From WM-3-3 sp041660045 (GTDB taxonomy: Bacteria; Pseudomonadota; Gammaproteobacteria; Methylococcales; Methylomonadaceae): a DNA stretch of 8,636 nt. Where the stretch lies: contig JBAZXA010000018.1 in the NCBI GenBank assembly GCA_041660045.1, positions 1-8,636 on the forward strand, given 5' to 3'. Each line of letters starts with the position of its first letter. Positions within the stretch are counted from its first letter, which is position 1. Shown piece after piece: positions 1-5,560 of the stretch. Below the pieces are notes generated by a model. It was not told the origin of the DNA. It was given only the letters and a program-made list of their open reading frames with translations, and made no database searches. Both the position numbers and the translations under genes were made by a program.

Positions 1-51
1 GCTGGCCTGCCATGCCTCAATATGCCCAATCCACTTCTTTGGTAATGTCAT
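1..51 (-). CDS. IS66-type insertion sequence accessory protein (TnpA-like), N-terminus only
   Basis: Reading leftward from an ATG at 51, the first 17 codons are MTLPKKWIGHIEAWQAS, open to the window edge. The pattern of a Trp, then HI.AWQ.S, near the N-terminus resembles the small IS66-family accessory proteins, which continue with a helix-turn-helix used in transposition. A purine-rich GGATGGGGA lies seven bases before the ATG and supports this start. The frame stays open upstream, so a longer start is not excluded. Only a fragment is visible, so the family call is tentative. The gene faces away from the IS4-type remnant on its right, which suggests the end of this insertion sequence lies around 80-115. 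Confidence 0.45.
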   Translation of the reverse strand, partial: MTLPKKWIGHIEAWQAS

Positions 52-105
52 CGGTAGTCCCCATCCAAAAGGGCAAGGATGACAGTTCGTAACAGGGTTG
101 AGTAG

Positions 106-384
106 GTGGTTTGGCTAGACGTTTACGCTCAAGCAGCCATTCTAGGCAACAAAATTCCGCGGCAAATCAGTTTTAGGTCGGCAGTACAGTTTATCAGTGA
201 AATAACCACTGATTTTTTAAAGAGGAACGGTAAAACCTTACAAAGCCTATTGCTGGGGATACTGAAAGCGATTGCTTCGGTCCCGATTGGGCGGCAAAAG
301 CGAAAAAGGCAACCCCGGGCGGTAAAACGAAGACCCAAGGCCTATCCATTACTCACGGTGCCAAGGTATGAGATTGTAGTCTAA
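106..384 (+). pseudogene. IS4-family transposase, C-terminal remnant
   Basis: About 92 codons match the C-terminal end of IS4-type DDE transposases. A segment like AQAAILGNKIPRQISFR is followed by a linker and then a basic tail, RQPRAVKRRPKAYPLLTVPR, which is characteristic of this group. The DDE catalytic residues would lie upstream and are absent. A TAG at 103-105 closes the frame just before the homology begins, so what remains cannot be an active transposase. The GTG at 106 is a frame boundary and probably not a true start. The break in homology falls beside the IS66-type fragment that reads the other way, so a second insertion or a deletion probably removed the 5' two-thirds. I am confident of the family and of the truncation, less so of the exact junction. 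Confidence 0.75.
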
Positions 385-399
385 GCATATGTATTTAAT

Positions 400-490
400 A
401 GATAACTTTGTTCAGGTAGCAGTATTGGAGTCTGACCCCTTCGATTAATGATGCGGAACATTATTGTCCGTGTGAACCGAGAGTTAGGAC
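400..490 (-). other. Degenerate or broken third attC-like site
   Basis: On the minus strand the stop codon of the AlbA_2 gene lies within GTCCTAAC (483-490), which resembles an attC R'' box. A five-base spacer follows, then GTTCACACGG as a possible L'' box. A small hairpin with one bulged base (454-460 with 465-470) lies beyond. The other half is weak: TGAAC then GTTA (403-414) could pair with the L'' and R'' boxes, but with a three-base spacer and without a consensus GTTRRRY. Repeat copy A sits in the middle. It fits the downstream attC of the AlbA_2 cassette after decay, but is much weaker than the other two sites. Confidence 0.35.
425..449 (+). repeat. Dispersed repeat, copy A (GAGTCTGACCCC type)
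   Basis: The core GAGTCTGACCCC followed by TTCGATTAAT matches copies near 2611 (opposite orientation) and 8418. This copy has lost the AATCAATC left part seen in the other two. It lies inside the degenerate third attC-like site. Such GTCTGACCC motifs are often found next to small transposon-related elements; that association is recalled, not shown here. Confidence 0.5.
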
Positions 491-1620
491 TTTTCGCACG
501 ACCATGACTTGAATAGGGTGTTCAACTTAATCATTTCAATGGGTTTGAATAGAAAGTTTTGGTTGGCTTTTTGGATCTTTTGGTCGTGCATTTTTCCTAG
601 GCAAGATTCTTGTATTTTATCTAGCTCTAAAATATTCTGAGAAGCATATTTCTCAAAAGACTCCCTCTGCGCAGAGTCTCTGTAAAGAACAAATGCCCCT
701 TCACTCATACGAGAATTGAAGTTGTATGTGCCATCGGTGAGGAAGTGCAGAAAAGCGCCGCTTCGCCCATCTATCTCATAGTATTGATACCAAATTTCGC
801 GCGAGCCTATTTGTATGTGGCCGTTTGTTGGGACTGCTAGCTCAATGCGCATTTCGTTACAATAGATGTATGGCAGCATAAAAAGAGGCGTACTCAAGTA
901 TCTAAACGAGGCGTCGCCAATAAATGATTTTTCATTTATGTAAAAATAGCTATACACGTCGGTAAATTCTCGAACTTCGCCAAATTTAATCTGATACTCT
1001 GGATGAAATTTATGATACGCAACATCTTTGTTGCCAATGTCTTTCTCCCAGTCCTCAGGATGTTTCAGCAATTCAACAATTCGTTGAGCTGGTTGCAAAT
1101 CCAATCCAAAGCGCTCTCGCCACATGGCTTCTACTCGACGAAGGTCGGCGCTAGAGTTTATAGGCGTGTTCGTGTCTAGGGTGCGACAATATATGTGGTT
1201 TGCCATTATAACCTTGCCTTGGTCCCTGAACTCTTTGTTCAAGTAGTATGGTTTGTTGGGGTGATCGAAGATGGTAATAACATCTATTTCCTTGCCGGTG
1301 ACACCGGAAACATTTAACGTTCGTAGTTCGATTTCCGGTCGAATTTCTCCTGCGAAAGCCATTGATCGAATGAAGTCAATAATATCTGCTTGCGTCCGCC
1401 TGTTTTCTGGTTTGACACCCTTTATTTCGCACCCAGTAGATGGGTCGGAGACTCCATATATTAAGTACTTATGCCCTTTTGTGATTGTATTGGCCAGGCA
1501 GATGATGTCATGCAGTAACGACGCCTTGTTGTCGTGATGCTGCTCCTTAAAGTCCCAGTAGTCACCCTCTCTCCGTGAATCAATTAAGGATGTGATTTCT
1601 TGTTGCAACGAGTGCTCCAT
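484..1620 (-). CDS. Schlafen/AlbA_2-domain protein in an integron cassette
   Basis: The 378-residue protein begins with an AlbA_2 (divergent AAA-4, Schlafen-like) domain at about residues 15-155. Visible marks are E18, the DFKE at 23-26, the CLANT helix at 41-45, YLIYGVSD at 52-59, and IYCRTLDTNTPIN at 143-155 where the domain usually closes. A linker with WRERFGLDL (167-174) follows. The remaining 200 residues are rich in aromatics and match nothing I recognise. AlbA_2 domains occur in putative DNA- or RNA-binding regulators and in several phage-defence proteins, so nucleic-acid binding or defence is inferred, not shown. There is no signal peptide or membrane segment. The gene fits tightly between attC-type boxes: the ATG lies 11 bases from GTTAGGAC upstream and the TAA lies inside GTCCTAAC. 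There is no clear Shine-Dalgarno sequence, so expression may depend on read-through from outside. Confidence 0.8.
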   Translation of the reverse strand: MEHSLQQEITSLIDSRREGDYWDFKEQHHDNKASLLHDIICLANTITKGHKYLIYGVSDPSTGCEIKGVKPENRRTQADIIDFIRSMAFAGEIRPEIELRTLNVSGVTGKEIDVITIFDHPNKPYYLNKEFRDQGKVIMANHIYCRTLDTNTPINSSADLRRVEAMWRERFGLDLQPAQRIVELLKHPEDWEKDIGNKDVAYHKFHPEYQIKFGEVREFTDVYSYFYINEKSFIGDASFRYLSTPLFMLPYIYCNEMRIELAVPTNGHIQIGSREIWYQYYEIDGRSGAFLHFLTDGTYNFNSRMSEGAFVLYRDSAQRESFEKYASQNILELDKIQESCLGKMHDQKIQKANQNFLFKPIEMIKLNTLFKSWSCEKS

Positions 1621-1630
1621 TTTTCAGAAA

Positions 1631-1720
1631 GTCCTAACGCAGAGCTAACCGGGCGCGGCCATGAAAGCTGAAAAACAAAACCGTACTATAACCGCGCTCC
1701 GGTTGAGCGACGGGTTAGAC
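1631..1720 (-). repeat. attC recombination site (about 90 bp)
   Basis: Plus-strand boxes GTCCTAAC (1631-1638) and GTTAGAC (1714-1720) are the R' and R'' boxes; they pair over five core bases with a bulge. Five-base unpaired spacers follow on each side (1639-1643 and 1709-1713). The L boxes GCTAACCGGGCGCGG (1644-1658) and CCGCGCTCCGGTTGAGC (1692-1708) pair over 15 bp, leaving G1705 and T1698 extrahelical. The loop is about 33 nt. R boxes, a symmetric spacer and an L stem with a bulged base together are the attC signature. The R' box reads GTTAGGA on the minus strand, deviating from GTTRRRY at its last base. Confidence 0.8.
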
Positions 1721-1927
1721 ACTGAAGAAGCGCCGATTTGCTCTACGCACGGAACAGAAATGGTTGAATATGTCACGGATTATGAGCCTAGTCGCTGCCT
1801 CGGCAGATGGTTTAAATGCACACATAGCCAAGGCACAAGTGATCAATGTACAAACGTGGCATTGATTCAAAGCGAAAAGCTCAAGATATTCCACAAAACA
1901 GGAAAATGGCCGAAAATCGGTGCCTAA
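1661..1927 (+). CDS. Small Cys/His-rich protein, possible zinc ribbon, in an integron cassette
   Basis: The 88-residue product is unrecognised. It has C27, H30, C46, C53, H55 and C63, arranged as PICSTHG, then about 15 residues, then RWFKCTH and QCTN. That spacing suggests a small zinc-binding fold, but the ligands are guessed. The gene runs against the array and fills its cassette: the TAA overlaps the R' box of the 1922-1981 attC and the ATG lies in the loop of the 1631-1720 attC. There is no Shine-Dalgarno sequence before the ATG, and the first 20 codons overlap attC stem sequence. The next ATG, near 1760, would lose C27 and H30, so either the start is as given or a TTG near 1702 is used. 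The opposite strand of the cassette has no comparable frame. A chance frame remains possible, but the composition looks protein-like. Confidence 0.5.
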   Translation: MKAEKQNRTITALRLSDGLDTEEAPICSTHGTEMVEYVTDYEPSRCLGRWFKCTHSQGTSDQCTNVALIQSEKLKIFHKTGKWPKIGA

Positions 1928-1981
1928 CGCAAAGCTCAGCGGTGGAGCGTAAGCGGAGTCCGCTAGAGCGTTGGGTTAGGC
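1922..1981 (-). repeat. attC recombination site (60 bp)
   Basis: Plus-strand boxes GCCTAAC (1922-1928) and GTTAGGC (1975-1981) fit RYYYAAC and GTTRRRY and pair perfectly over 7 bp. Five-base unpaired spacers follow (1929-1933 and 1970-1974). The L boxes GCTCAGCGG (1934-1942) and CCGCTAGAGC (1960-1969) pair over 9 bp with A1965 extrahelical. The loop is 17 nt. The bulged base lies in the L'' arm when read on the minus strand, as in the aadA1 site, so cassettes are read on that strand. Length and layout are typical of a short attC. Confidence 0.88.
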
Positions 1982-2008
1982 AGAATTTTTTGTGCTTTTC
2001 GTTGCATG

Positions 2009-2554
2009 TTATCCGGACATACTAAATCCTTTACAAGTATTATTGATATTTTTCCATGCCTTGCCAAAACCAGCTAAAGAAAAATTCGCAAACCCAAGCC
2101 CTCTAACGTTAATTAAAAGCTCTTTACCATTAGATACCTCTTTCACTAAGGTTGGATTTTCTAACTGAAAGAACACGAAATGGTCGCCAGTAGAAGCAGC
2201 GATTTTACCAGGCAGATGCAAAGGGCGACAGCTATCAACTTGTACCTCTATTAAACCCTCTCTATTTAGATCTTCTGATAATTCTGATTCTACATCAAAA
2301 ATAACTTCCATGCTTTCTTGGCAACGCCCATTTTTGGGAGACATGGTAAAGGCTAATGTAGCATTTTTTCTCTTATCTTCCGTTGCAGCACGAGAAGCTA
2401 TAAACATCCCAGTAAGGGGAACTGTAACCTCGACAGACATCCATGCTTGGTGCCGTGTCAAATTACGAAAACCTTGTTCCAAATCTACTCCAAAGACAGA
2501 TTCGGATATTGAAATAAGTATGAGTATTAATATTTTTTGGCTTCTTTCGCTCAC
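2009..2554 (-). CDS. Exported protein of unknown function in an integron cassette
   Basis: The 181-residue product starts with a signal peptide: basic n-region MSERSQK, hydrophobic ILILILISIS, and likely cleavage near residue 22 (SVFG before VD). The mature part is mixed alpha/beta in character with cysteines at 78, 109 and 174, and ends with FSLAGFGKAWKNINNTC. A similar F.L.GF..A......C ending occurs in various small exported hypothetical proteins, where the Cys may form a disulfide. No function can be assigned. The start is GTG, chosen because AAAGGAG lies about nine bases upstream. The stop is followed within 30 bases by the attC at 1922-1981, which fits a cassette gene in array orientation. 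Confidence 0.75.
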   Translation of the reverse strand: MSERSQKILILILISISESVFGVDLEQGFRNLTRHQAWMSVEVTVPLTGMFIASRAATEDKRKNATLAFTMSPKNGRCQESMEVIFDVESELSEDLNREGLIEVQVDSCRPLHLPGKIAASTGDHFVFFQLENPTLVKEVSNGKELLINVRGLGFANFSLAGFGKAWKNINNTCKGFSMSG

Positions 2555-2566
2555 TCAGCCAATCTC
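2540..2566 (-). promoter_or_regulatory. Shine-Dalgarno site of the exported cassette gene
   Basis: On the minus strand AAAGGAG is followed by ATTGGCTGA and then GTG. This strong site with a nine-base spacer decides the GTG start at 2554. Confidence 0.6.
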
Positions 2567-2610
2567 CTTTAAATATGCGTTGGTCATTTAGATCTTTTCT
2601 ACCCGTTCAA

Positions 2611-2638
2611 TATCAAAGTGGTCAGTCTCGATTGATTT
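2611..2638 (-). repeat. Dispersed repeat, copy B
   Basis: Read on the minus strand this contains AATCAATCGAG, then ACTGACCACTTTGAT. The first 11 bases are identical to copy C at 8418, and the rest differs by a few substitutions and one indel. It lies between the cassette array and the ATPase gene. Confidence 0.55.
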
Positions 2639-2682
2639 GTAGAAAAACCTAAGTTCTATAGAATAACTTTAGCCGTTATCAT

Positions 2683-2719
2683 TAACCTACCACGTTTAGG
2701 TTATTCTGGGACTTTTTTT
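2683..2719 (+). terminator. Hairpin followed by T run, terminator-like
   Basis: TAACCTA (2683-2689) and TAGGTTA (2697-2703) form a 7-bp stem with a 7-nt loop, followed nine bases later by seven T residues (2713-2719). No plus-strand gene ends just upstream, and the stem is AT-rich, so a role as terminator is uncertain. An alternative pairing uses GAATAAC (2661) with GTTATTC (2700). Confidence 0.3.
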
Positions 2720-2839
2720 AGCCCATCAATTGATGTTTCCAATTTTTTATGTAACCTTGTCCAATCACTGGCCTATATTCATAACCTGATCAGATTAAAA
2801 ACTAAACTTTATTTTGACCATACGCGGGCAGGCACAGCT

Positions 2840-4834
2840 ATGAATAACACACATCAAACTAGCGCCATCAGCTCAAGATCCGACAATATTATTGCTATTA
2901 TCAGTGTGCTTGGTATCGGAGTTTATCTACTGCTTCGGTATAGTTTTGATATCGGGCATGATGTTTACTCATTAGCCATAAGTGCAGCTTTACGCTCTGC
3001 CGTGAGTACTATCTATCATGGGCAACAGACGTTCTCGATCCAACTGGTGCAGTTACCCCTGCTTGCCGTACTGGCGCTGGGCGGCTTGCCGCTGCTATAC
3101 CAGCTTGGCGTAAGACTTTTCCATGCCGATTTTGGTGCCGATTTGCTGGCGGGTATCGCCATAGTGACCGCCGTCTTGTTAAATGAATATTTGGCGGGAA
3201 GTTTAGTAGTCTTGATGTTATCTGGCGGCACGGCGCTAGAAAACTATGCCGTGCGCAAAGCCTCTTCCGTGCTAGAGGCTTTGGCTAAGCGTATGCCATC
3301 TGTCGCGCATCGAAAAACCGGTGAAACACTAACAGATATTGCCATCGAACAAGTGATTATTGGCGATACCTTATTGATGTTGCCGCATGAAATCTGCCCC
3401 GTAGATGGCACGGTGCTGGAAGGTTCTAGCACAATGGACGAATCTTATTTAACTGGCGAGCCTTATAAGATATCTAAAACCTGCGGCTCTACCGTGTTGT
3501 CCGGGGCTATTAATGGTGATTCGGCCTTAACTATCCGGGCTGACAAATTGTCGGTAGATTCGCGTTATGCCAAAATTATGGAAGTGATGCGCTCCTCCGA
3601 ACAATACCGGCCAAATATAAGGCGGCTAGGCGATCAACTGGGCGCACTTTACACACCGTTAGCTGTGCTTATTGCGATTTTTGCCTGGGCAATTAGTGGT
3701 GAGGTAACCCGTTTCCTTGCCGTATTAGTCGTTGCTACGCCCTGCCCCTTACTAATTGCCATACCTGTCACTATTATCAGCTCAATATCGCTGGCTGCGC
3801 GGCGGGAAATTATCATCAAAAACCCGGCTATCCTGGAAACCATCGGCACTTGCCGAACAGCTATTTTCGATAAGACCGGCACCCTCACTTATGGCCGCCC
3901 CACATTAACTGCCTTAGTTCCCATTGCCGGACAGTCTGAGCAAGCTGTTTTAACCTTAATTGCCAGCCTTGAGCGTTATTCCAAACACCCACTTTCCAGT
4001 GCCATCCTTAATGCCGCAGAAAAAGCACAGCTATCATTATTAAACGTAGCAAATATTACCGAGTTACCTGGTGCAGGCCTTAAAGGCAATGTAGCAGGTA
4101 AGCAAATCCAGGTGACCAGCCGCAAAAAATTTATCGATCAACACCCGCACAACTCAGGACTGTTACCGCCCGTTACTGGCGGCTTGGAATGCGTCGTTTT
4201 GATAGATGACGCTTATGTAGCTACCTTACAATTTCGTGATGAAGTGCGTGCAGACAGTTCATCGTTTATTAACCATTTACAACCTAAGCATCGTTTTGAT
4301 CGGGTCATGCTGGTCTCCGGCGACCGCGAATCAGAGGTGCGTTATCTAGCCGAGCAAGTCGGCATAGAACACGTTTATTTTAGCCAAAGCCCTGAACAAA
4401 AATTGGCGCTGGTGCGTAATGAAAGTAAAAAGGCAAACACCATTTTTCTTGGTGATGGCATTAACGATGCACCCTCGCTGACGGCTGCAACAATCGGTAT
4501 TGCCTTTGGCCAAAATAGCGACATAACAGGGGAATCCGCAGATGCGGTGATTATGGATAGCTCCTTGCTAAAGGTTGATGAGCTGTTCCATATTGGGGAG
4601 CGCATGCGGAAGATTGCCTTACAAAGTGCGCTTGGTGGCATGGCGCTAAGTGTGATTGGTATGGGGTTTGCCAGTTTGGGTTATTTAACGCCAGTGGCTG
4701 GAGCCATTGCCCAAGAAGTAATTGACGTCTTGGCTGTGTTAAATGCCTTAAGGGCTGCCATCCCGCCCAAAAAGTTGTCCGATTACTTAGCAAAAAGGAA
4801 AACCCTGGTAGCGCGCCAGGAAAGACAAGGCTAA
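2840..4834 (+). CDS. Heavy-metal P1B-type ATPase with TPC motif, no N-terminal metal-binding domain
   Basis: This inner-membrane pump uses ATP to move a metal ion, in this family usually out of the cytoplasm. The 664-residue protein has N-terminal membrane segments at about 17-35, 68-91 and 100-128, the actuator TGE at 205-207, a segment at 272-295, the ion-binding TPC at 300-302 in the next helix, and the phosphorylation site DKTGT at 344-348. It also has the P1B-specific HP at 383-384, GDGIND at 538-543, and two closing helices at about 597-640 with QEVIDVLAVLNALR. The catalytic core is intact. There is no CXXC heavy-metal domain, and TPC replaces CPC. TPC occurs in less-studied P1B groups, some linked to nickel or iron, so I do not name the metal. 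The ATG has only a weak GGCAGG-like sequence upstream. The ModE-type regulator follows 166 bases downstream on the same strand. Confidence 0.88.
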   Translation: MNNTHQTSAISSRSDNIIAIISVLGIGVYLLLRYSFDIGHDVYSLAISAALRSAVSTIYHGQQTFSIQLVQLPLLAVLALGGLPLLYQLGVRLFHADFGADLLAGIAIVTAVLLNEYLAGSLVVLMLSGGTALENYAVRKASSVLEALAKRMPSVAHRKTGETLTDIAIEQVIIGDTLLMLPHEICPVDGTVLEGSSTMDESYLTGEPYKISKTCGSTVLSGAINGDSALTIRADKLSVDSRYAKIMEVMRSSEQYRPNIRRLGDQLGALYTPLAVLIAIFAWAISGEVTRFLAVLVVATPCPLLIAIPVTIISSISLAARREIIIKNPAILETIGTCRTAIFDKTGTLTYGRPTLTALVPIAGQSEQAVLTLIASLERYSKHPLSSAILNAAEKAQLSLLNVANITELPGAGLKGNVAGKQIQVTSRKKFIDQHPHNSGLLPPVTGGLECVVLIDDAYVATLQFRDEVRADSSSFINHLQPKHRFDRVMLVSGDRESEVRYLAEQVGIEHVYFSQSPEQKLALVRNESKKANTIFLGDGINDAPSLTAATIGIAFGQNSDITGESADAVIMDSSLLKVDELFHIGERMRKIALQSALGGMALSVIGMGFASLGYLTPVAGAIAQEVIDVLAVLNALRAAIPPKKLSDYLAKRKTLVARQERQG

Positions 4835-4935
4835 ATGTAGGCATAGTGTATGAGCTTTAGCCATTTTGGCGCTTTGGTAAATGCGAATCAGGTTGTCAGA
4901 AACTGAATTTTGATTAGAATAGGCCTTTAAAGCTT

Positions 4936-4974
4936 TTTCGGAAGCTATTTTGCCAATCCGAAACTAAGTTTTTT
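4936..4974 (+). terminator. Possible terminator after the ATPase gene
   Basis: TTTCGGA (4936-4942) and TCCGAAA (4957-4963) form a 7-bp inverted repeat with a 14-nt loop, followed five bases later by six T residues (4969-4974). It could end ATPase transcription. It also sits just ahead of the ModE-type gene, so it could instead be an operator for that regulator. Confidence 0.4.
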
Positions 4975-5000
4975 GCTGTTTTTATTGCAAGGGTATCAAA

Positions 5001-5435
5001 ATGCAGTCCACCGAACCCAATCCACCCACTGCCATCCCAAAATTAAAAATCACTTTAAGGCTACTGCATCAGGGCGAAATTGCCATGGGGCCGGGTAAAG
5101 CCGAATTGCTAGAAGCCATACAGCAAACCGGCTCAATCAGCGCCGCCGGAAAATCCATGAATATGAGTTACCGACGTGCTTGGTTGTTGGTCGACACCAT
5201 GAACCGCTGTTTTTCTACCCCCCTAGTTACCGCTTCCAAAGGGGGTAAATCCGGCGGCGGCGCCAAACTCACCCCCTTTGGCCAGCAAGTTCTTGACCAA
5301 TACTATAAAATGAATAACGCTGTAAACCATTCCGCGCAAGCCTATTTGCCGCTATTTTCCGGCTTAATGGCCGACCTGGATGAGGATGAGGAAAGCAGCA
5401 GCCAGGAAAACGCTAAACGCTCAACTAATATTTAG
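5001..5435 (+). CDS. Stand-alone ModE-type winged-helix regulator (N-terminal domain only)
   Basis: The 144-residue protein matches the DNA-binding half of ModE, the molybdate-responsive regulator. ELLEAIQQTGSISAAGKSM leads into the helix-turn-helix (about residues 36-68, with SYRRAWLLVDTMN as recognition region). The glycine-rich wing GGKSGGGAKLT is at 81-91 and the dimer-type helix TPFGQQVLDQYYKM at 91-104. Full ModE proteins are about 260 residues with two MOP molybdate-binding domains. Here the chain ends after an acidic, serine-rich tail (129-139), so oxyanion sensing in the usual way is not expected. Short ModE-like proteins of this kind are common in bacteria. The ATG is preceded by AAGGG at a usable distance. 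No molybdate transport gene is in the window. The targets are unknown; the ATPase upstream is the simplest guess. Confidence 0.85.
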   Translation: MQSTEPNPPTAIPKLKITLRLLHQGEIAMGPGKAELLEAIQQTGSISAAGKSMNMSYRRAWLLVDTMNRCFSTPLVTASKGGKSGGGAKLTPFGQQVLDQYYKMNNAVNHSAQAYLPLFSGLMADLDEDEESSSQENAKRSTNI

Positions 5436-5481
5436 ATGACTGTTAAATTCCATAATTTATAGCGCGAAATGAGTTTCATAC

Positions 5482-5508
5482 GCTTGCCCCAAAAACCAGG
5501 GGACAAGC
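5482..5508. other. Imperfect hairpin downstream of the ModE-type gene
   Basis: GCTTGCCCC (5482-5490) pairs with GGGG-A-CAAGC (5499-5508) with one bulged A. No T run follows on either strand. It may assist the stronger hairpin 12 bases downstream. Confidence 0.3.
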
Positions 5509-5519
5509 ACTAGACTAAA

Positions 5520-5548
5520 CCGTGGCCGGAGAACGTTTCCGGCCACGG
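5520..5548. terminator. Strong hairpin between convergent ModE-type gene and katG, probable bidirectional terminator
   Basis: CCGTGGCCGGA (5520-5530) and TCCGGCCACGG (5538-5548) form a perfect 11-bp GC-rich stem with a 7-nt loop. It lies 12 bases beyond the katG stop codon. Read from katG, the stem is followed by TTTAGTCT, a short T tract. Read from the regulator, a TTTTTT run comes 8 bases later. Placement between convergent genes supports a shared terminator. Confidence 0.75.
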
Positions 5549-5560
5549 TATGTCGGTTTT

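Larger units (their letters stand above)
484..2560 (-). mobile_element. Integron gene-cassette array without visible integrase (CALIN-like)
   Basis: Two well-formed attC sites and one degenerate site delimit short segments, each carrying one unrelated gene. The extrahelical base of both good sites lies on the same side, and by comparison with the classical aadA1 site this puts the array on the minus strand, in the order exported protein, small Cys/His protein, AlbA_2 protein. Cassette limits predicted from the G|TT cleavage points are about 1638-1927 for the middle cassette and up to 1637 for the AlbA_2 cassette. The 5' limit of the first cassette, beyond 2554, has no recognisable R' box. No intI or attI is visible, so the array may be a relic or the tail of a longer integron outside the window. 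Confidence 0.7.
2555..2839. other. Intergenic region between cassette array and P-type ATPase gene
   Basis: No gene is visible in these 285 bases. They hold the ribosome site of the exported protein gene, repeat copy B (2611-2638), a hairpin with a T run (2683-2719), and the leader of the ATPase gene. A weak promoter-like pair, TTGTCC (2757) and CATAAC (2780) with a 17-base spacer, precedes the ATPase gene, but both boxes are poor matches. The left edge of the cassette array should lie in this region, yet no R' box is evident. Confidence 0.5.

Noticed and set aside
129..338. Minus-strand frame over the IS4 remnant
   Set aside because: Antisense shadow of the recognisable transposase tail.
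4551..4844. Minus-strand 97-codon frame over the end of the ATPase gene
   Set aside because: Low-complexity shadow; the plus-strand frame has the conserved ATPase motifs.
4835..5000. ModE operator of the E. coli type upstream of the regulator gene
   Set aside because: No TATAT-type inverted sequence was found; only the TTTCGGA/TCCGAAA repeat is present.
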